10,498 nucleotides of DNA from contig MU621555.1 of assembly GCA_025399215.1 (NCBI GenBank), forward strand, positions 1 to 10,498, in the 5' to 3' direction. Of the stretch, positions 6,305-10,498 are shown piece by piece. The first letter of the stretch is position 1; the number at the start of each line of letters is the position of its first letter. The notes below the pieces were generated by a model. That model saw nothing but the letters and a program-made list of their open reading frames with translations. It made no database searches and was not told the DNA's origin. The stretch is from Globomyces pollinis-pini (taxonomy: Eukaryota; Chytridiomycota; Chytridiomycetes; Rhizophydiales; Globomycetaceae). The translations under genes and the position numbers were made by a program.

Positions 6305-7791
6305 ATGCTAATCATTCGAAAACTTCGAAGATATTTAATCTTTGTCATTCTGTTTGGAGTACTGATATTTGTATGGTTTGGAGTTCCACTAGATCAAAAA
6401 CTGACAGACGAAGTGGAGCAAAAACCCATTATTGTATCCAATACTTCAATCACACCAAGTTTAAACAGCAAGAATTTTGCTCTTCGATATGACGAATCGT
6501 GGAGTACTTCTCTGGATTCTGCTCTTTGTGATTCTGGCAAAATGCTACCTTCCGTAAAACCATTTGATGAAACGAATAACACTTGGCTAAGTGTAACAAA
6601 TGAAGGAATTATCAATTACAGATTGGCTATTAGGACTGCGATTCATGATTTCAAACTGACGGACGACAAAGTGGATGGAAATGCAGTACTGTATGTATGG
6701 TAACTATATCAATCTAAAAGAAAACAGTCATGCTAATCAGATCAAAGATTTGTATATTTCAGTTCAGCTCTTGAGAAAAACTGGTTGCAAGTTGCCTGTG
6801 GAAATTTGGTACTGAAGTAAGATTTCTAACATAAAGGCATCTAGGAGACCTGAATGGTAATTCAATCAATAACTAAATATCTAAAGCTGACTTGAAAGAT
6901 CTTTTTTCATCATTCAAGGATGTCAACATAATGAATTTGGTAACATACGATTCATATATTACCAACTTGAGAATCAATTCAACACAGATATTGAATTTTA
7001 AGGCATCCGTACTAATTCACACTTCATACCAGAACATTCTCTTTCTGGATCCTAAAGTCAGAGTTTTACATGATCCCACAATATTATTTGAATCTGCACC
7101 TTTTCTTAAAACTGGGTTAGTATTTTGGAAAGACCTTTATAAAACACCAATTGAAAATCCAATATGGCATATATTAGTAATTTATGGAACTATGAATAAT
7201 ACTAGGGTATTTCTTGTTATGATTGATAGAATAGGTGTGCCATGTACTGACGAATTTGAAACTGCTCCAAACTATTTTATGATTCGTAAATCTGATACCC
7301 AAATGTATAAATCACTGTATTTGGCCAATTACTTCCAAAGAAATTTAGAAATGTATGATCGTTTCCTGAACGAAAATGATGCTTTCAGATATGCCTGGAA
7401 ACAGTTTAAAAATCTTTACCATATTGTTGAGCCTAATCCTGGGTTACTTTTAAGTGACACGGAATGTGGTGTTGGTGTCGTACATTTTATGCCCTTTGTA
7501 GTCTCTATGAAAACTCCATACCCATTGTTTTTACATTCATTTAATGATAGCGAAAACCATTTATCTGATCAACTGGTAACAAACCATTTTAAAAAAACTC
7601 TAATCTATCAGACTTATTCAAAAATAATGCACTATTCACGATGGGTTGAACCGGATTCTTCGATTGTTTCTTCCTCTTGTATAAGGTTTTCAAACAAATC
7701 CAAGTTGGATCTGACTGATTTCAATGAAAGATTTCCCAAGTACACCAATCTTGCCATCAGAATAGAGAATGATTTTCTGAAAGGAAAGTAG
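6305..7791 (+). CDS. GT71 (MNN1-type) alpha-mannosyltransferase-like type II Golgi protein
   Basis: MNN1-family enzymes add alpha-1,3-mannose to glycans in the Golgi lumen, using GDP-mannose. My exons are 6305-6699, 6728-6808, 6837-6856, 6887-7176, 7206 (one base) and 7235-7791, with introns of 28, 28, 30, 29 and 28 nt, giving 447 aa. If 7177-7234 is retained, the frame stays open with 19 extra residues (466 aa). Residues 10-30 form a signal anchor after a basic cytosolic end, followed by a stem with NxS/T sites. Family landmarks follow in order: SVQLLRKTGCKLPVEIWHLGDL, a KASVLIHTSYQNILFLD core, HDPTILFES, NPIWHIL-GVPCTDEFE, DAFRYAWKQFKNLYHIVEP and PLFLH near the C-terminus. The usual DAD-type metal site after the LFL core reads DPK, so activity is doubtful. 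The next gene begins 83 bp downstream. Confidence 0.8.
6837..6856 (+). other. 20-nt microexon of the GT71-like gene
   Basis: This exon lies between a 28-nt intron (6809-6836) and a 30-nt intron (6857-6886). It supplies HLGDLN plus split codons at each end (TG|G and G|CT). Without it the frame runs into a stop. Confidence 0.7.
7177..7234 (+). other. Two abutting introns around a one-nucleotide exon (G at 7206)
   Basis: Intron 7177-7205 is 29 nt (gtaatt...actag) and intron 7207-7234 is 28 nt (gtattt...aatag). Removing both joins TTA + G + GTGTGCC to read LGVPC, which completes the family motif NPIW-IL-G-PC. Removing either one alone shifts the frame. Retaining both keeps it open with a 19-residue insert. 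No single GT-AG intron gives the motif. Confidence 0.6.
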
Positions 7792-7874
7792 CTTTCGTTT
7801 GTATTTCCATAATGGCCATTTCAATATATTTTTTTACTAATTCAACCTGTTTGGTTCTGATTAAATTTTTTCTA

Positions 7875-10203
7875 ATGAGCGAAACTATCGTTACTAAACT
7901 CAGTAAAGGAAATCCGTTATCACGAAAACTGGATTCGATATTCAATTCCGTAATAAGATGCAATCACTGAATGTAAATAGTCATTGGATGATGTGGAAAC
8001 TCAAAAAGCGTTAAAGTCACTTTCAGTCATTTACCCTGATTACAAGGATCTTCATTCATTCCAGCTTCGAAATGATATCGACGAAAGACTGTCAAATGTA
8101 CATAATTTATTCCTTCAGAGTATGAAAGTTGTTCAAGATGAAATGTTATTAATGGGGAATGCTATTGAAGGATTGTCAGATGAATGTCGACAAATGGAAA
8201 TGACTTTAGATAAAGCTTATCAAGATACTTCAGAGATCTTAAAAGTAACGAGTGATTTAAAGCAGCAAAGGTATTAAATGTAGTATCTTAAACTAGTGAT
8301 GATTGTGATGTAAAGAAAGTTATTGCAGCTGCGTTTATCCAAAAATTCACCCTTCCTTCTAATGATATTAAATTATTGACGAGTTCCTCCGAACCAATCA
8401 CAATGTCGTTTTTTGAAGCTTTGGAACGACTTCAACAAATTCACCAAGATTGTAAAGTATTACTTATTGCTGATCAGCAAAATGCTGGGTATACTGAAAT
8501 ATGGATTGATATTAGCTTAAATATAATGGATTCAATGAATTCATACCAGGAAATTGCATATGAGCGATTGTTCAAATGGACCCAAGGAGAGTGTCGAATG
8601 ATGAAATCTGAATCACCTGAAGTATCGCTTGAATTAAAAAAGGCAATGCATGCTTTTAGACTCAGACCGATTTTGTTTGAGTAATTTCTCTTCTATTGAA
8701 CAATTAGTGCTTGTATTGAAGAAATATCCAGTATAAGACAGAGTGCATTGCCCAAGTATTTCCAAAACGCTATAAGTGTTGGTGGTCCGAATGGATTTCC
8801 TAAACCTATTGAATTTCATGCCCACGATTCACAAAGATATGCAGGAGACTTATTCGCATGGTAAGAAAAAAAATTCTAATAGAAGGGTGCATCAAGCTTG
8901 TGTGGGAGAACGTGAGATGTTGGAGAATGTATTTGGAATTGCTTCCAATGCTGGTATATTATATGAATAATAACGGTTAAATAGACAAGAAAAGAACAGC
9001 TGTACAAGTTCCGGACGCATTCCAAGATGTTGATGGTTATAAAGCGACTGAAGAAGCGTTGTTAGTTATTTTAGATAAAAATACCCAAGGACTGGCCACA
9101 ATTTTATCAGTATGCTAGCATTACTAATCGTAGGACCGGCTAAGTTCTATGTTTGGTGCAACATTAGGTTGTCTCAGTGCATATAAAATTGCGAATATGA
9201 TTCAGTTTTATGAACAAACAATTTATTCCTTGCTTGGGCCAGAAGCAACGCTTTTAAAGGAAATGCAAAAGTAATTCACAGAGATAAATTCATGTTTCAG
9301 ATTATCCAAAGATTCGTTAGAAGCTTTTCAAGTTAGTTTGAACATTCATGCAAGCGATTTAATTAGAAATATTCCGGTAACACAATAGTTAAGAACTAAT
9401 TATAGACGATCTCTTCATCACTTGAGCCGCCTCAAATTATTCGGGATTCCATGCTACAGCTGGTATACCATTAAATATTTGATATTATAGAAAGAGGTAC
9501 TGGTATCATACGATATGTCCATGATATCCGCCACTAAAGACATTCAAAGACAGATAGATCTAATTTTTGAATCTTTTCTGACTCCTACTTTTGAAGTTTG
9601 TAATGCAATATGTGCAGATCTTCCAGTTCTTGAATCAGCCATTTTTCGCGTCAATTGCTACCATATGATACAAGTATTATCACTGTGTTTACATTATTAG
9701 ACTTTATTGACGGCATTTTCATTTACCGACGTACAAGTTCGTAACCTAGAGACTATGATTGAAGAACAAATATCTGAATTAGTCAATGAACAGGTTCATA
9801 TTGTTTGATTAACCAATTAGGTGGTCACGATGCTAAAGCAATCGGGATTATACCCTTTAATTCGTTCAATGGAACAAAATCAAAGACCATTTGGTCTTCA
9901 AGCTAATACTGATAGTAATGCAATCAATCAATCGATGAATCAGTTTGATAAATACTTGTTGGATGTTACAATGGATGTATCAGAAACACTATATCGTATC
10001 CAAAGTCTAGATATTGGTAAAAGAGTGGCCTCAAAAGGTTGTCGAATGTTTTTTGACAAATACAAATTTTTGGTAAATGAGATTTTGAACCCAGAAAATA
10101 AGGTATTACCAACCACTGTTTCTCATACTAGTATGAATTTCCAGCTACTTTGATCAGACGAAGTGTTGAGGAAGTTGAAACTCTTCTTTCAATGAGTGAC
10201 TAA
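7875..10203 (+). CDS. COG6: Conserved oligomeric Golgi complex subunit 6
   Basis: COG6 belongs to lobe B of the COG complex, which tethers retrograde vesicles to Golgi membranes and keeps glycosylation enzymes in place. I rebuilt 14 exons: 7875-7949, 7981-8270, 8297-8488, 8516-8680, 8708-8860, 8886-8953, 8985-9109, 9134-9270, 9301-9376, 9406-9462, 9491-9673, 9701-9793, 9821-10102 and 10132-10203. The coding total is 1968 nt, or 655 aa, close to the usual animal length of about 657. All phases agree. Landmarks are NPLSRKLD (residues 13-20), ALKSLS, the coiled-coil region, SFFEALERLQQIHQDCKVLL, YQEIAYERLFKW (196-207), PKPIEFHAHDSQRYAGDLFAW (about 272-292), LVNEQ, FDKYL and the C-terminal RRSVEEVETLLSM. 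An in-frame upstream ATG at 7812 would add 21 hydrophobic residues; I prefer 7875 because NPLSRKL normally lies near the start. Confidence 0.93.
8489..8515 (+). other. COG6: COG6 intron 3, 27 nt, frame-neutral and stop-free
   Basis: This intron runs gtatac...attag. Splicing turns QQNAG|L into the conserved QQNAGLNIMDSM. Retention would add nine residues (YTEIWIDIS) without a stop. It is the only one of the six COG6 introns with a length divisible by three that lacks an in-frame stop. Confidence 0.85.
9110..9133 (+). other. COG6: COG6 intron 7, 24 nt, shortest in the gene
   Basis: It runs gtatgc, then a clear branch-site match TTACTAATC, then gtag. The branch adenosine would lie only about seven bases from the 3' splice site. 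Retention meets a TAG at the third codon. Confidence 0.85.
9794..9820 (+). other. COG6: COG6 intron 12, 27 nt, with GTTCAT donor
   Basis: This is the only COG6 intron whose donor is not GTA. The junction LVNEQ|VVTML keeps the conserved NEQ motif, and an in-frame TGA lies inside the intron, so splicing is needed. Confidence 0.8.
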
Positions 10204-10403
10204 TTGTTATCACCTTAATAAATTTAAACTTCCAGATATATATAACAACATATTGTTTTTAAGATATTATGCACATGTACAACTTCCATCAGGATATGTA
10301 GATTATATTAACTGAATGAAAACAAAGCAGGAAGAAACCTTCAAAGTGACATTGCAAGTCACTGAAATTAAATACTTAACTCATCAATCATCCATGTAAT
10401 CAA

Positions 10404-10409
10404 AATAAA
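10404..10409 (+). promoter_or_regulatory. Polyadenylation signal AATAAA downstream of COG6
   Basis: The sequence reads AAAATAAATAAAAG, giving two overlapping AATAAA hexamers about 200 nt after the COG6 stop. Confidence 0.4.
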
Positions 10410-10462
10410 TAAAAGATTAGATTTCTAAATTCAGTTTATTTTTAACATTCACACAATTACAT

Positions 10463-10498
10463 TCAGATACTACGAACCCAAGATGCAAGGTTACTGAC
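10463..10498 (-). CDS. Possible C-terminus of a minus-strand gene cut by the window edge
   Basis: From the right edge, the minus strand reads VSNLASWVRSI and then TGA (10463-10465). An AATAAA hexamer follows on the same strand (plus strand tttatt at 10436-10441). A second minus frame is also open across this stretch, so the frame choice is uncertain. If real, this gene converges on COG6. Confidence 0.2.
   Translation of the reverse strand, partial: VSNLASWVRSI

Larger units (their letters stand above)
10204..10498. other. 3' flank of COG6 and right edge
   Basis: This 295-bp AT-rich region carries overlapping AATAAA signals for COG6 at 10404-10413. A frame at about 10207-10314 stays open (it reads KFKLPDIYNNILFLRYYAH, then ends in TGA) but has no ATG and no recognised family. 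At the far right a minus-strand frame may be the end of another gene, listed separately. Confidence 0.45.

Noticed and set aside
6700..6886. Premature stops after residue 132 suggesting that the GT71-like gene is a pseudogene
   Set aside because: Three introns of 28, 28 and 30 nt with GT-AG ends restore a continuous frame through conserved family motifs, so the stops lie in introns.
7812..7874. Upstream in-frame start for COG6 at 7812
   Set aside because: It would add 21 hydrophobic residues absent from the family and would lie only 20 bases after the preceding stop. ATG 7875 fits the usual N-terminus better.
7757..7963. Minus-strand ORF of 68 codons between the GT71-like gene and COG6
   Set aside because: It overlaps the last codons of the GT71-like gene and the first COG6 exon, both of which are supported by family motifs.
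8776..8970. A single plus-strand ORF spanning COG6 exons 5 and 6
   Set aside because: It starts in another frame and reads through intron 5. Splicing 8861-8885 restores the conserved AGDLFAWVHQ and shows exon 6 is joined in a different phase.
8281..9850. Repeated stops and frame changes suggesting a decayed COG6 pseudogene
   Set aside because: All interruptions are GT-AG segments of 24-31 nt, and removing them gives a full-length protein with consistent phases.

Overview
The window is eukaryotic nuclear DNA. It is AT-rich and gene-dense, uses the standard code (TAA, TAG and TGA all act as stops, TGG is Trp), and its spliceosomal introns are extremely short, mostly 24-31 nt. Only two genes can be named by family: COG6, a subunit of the Golgi tethering complex, and a GT71 (MNN1-type) alpha-mannosyltransferase-like protein. 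GT71 enzymes are typical of fungi. Together with an array of small seven-helix membrane proteins, this points to a compact-genome, early-diverging (zoosporic) fungus or close relative. That placement is inference; the sequence gives no direct taxon marker.

Layout. Positions 1-398 hold coding-looking fragments on both strands that I could not resolve. An unrecognised 117-codon ORF follows (399-752, +). Next is an intronless 279-aa seven-helix protein (873-1712, +). It converges tail to tail on a minus-strand array of three close paralogues, also intronless and seven-helix (1877-2743, 3134-3964, 4369-5238). A three-unit 26-bp tandem repeat lies at 5474-5551, and a small Cys-rich ORF at 5612-5887 (-). 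The right half carries two intron-rich plus-strand genes head to tail, only 83 bp apart: the GT71-like gene (6305-7791) and COG6 (7875-10203). About 295 bp of 3' flank ends the window.

The two named genes both belong to Golgi biology: COG tethers retrograde vesicles and thereby keeps glycosyltransferases in place, and MNN1-type proteins are type II Golgi mannosyltransferases. Their adjacency is probably chance, since eukaryotic genes are usually transcribed singly. The seven-helix array looks like a separate lineage-specific expansion, perhaps of receptors, with signs of gene conversion.

The most notable observations concern splicing. COG6 can be rebuilt as 14 exons with 13 introns totalling 361 nt, giving 655 aa, almost exactly the animal length. 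In the GT71-like gene, the conserved protein motif is restored only if two abutting introns of 29 and 28 nt are removed around a one-nucleotide exon.
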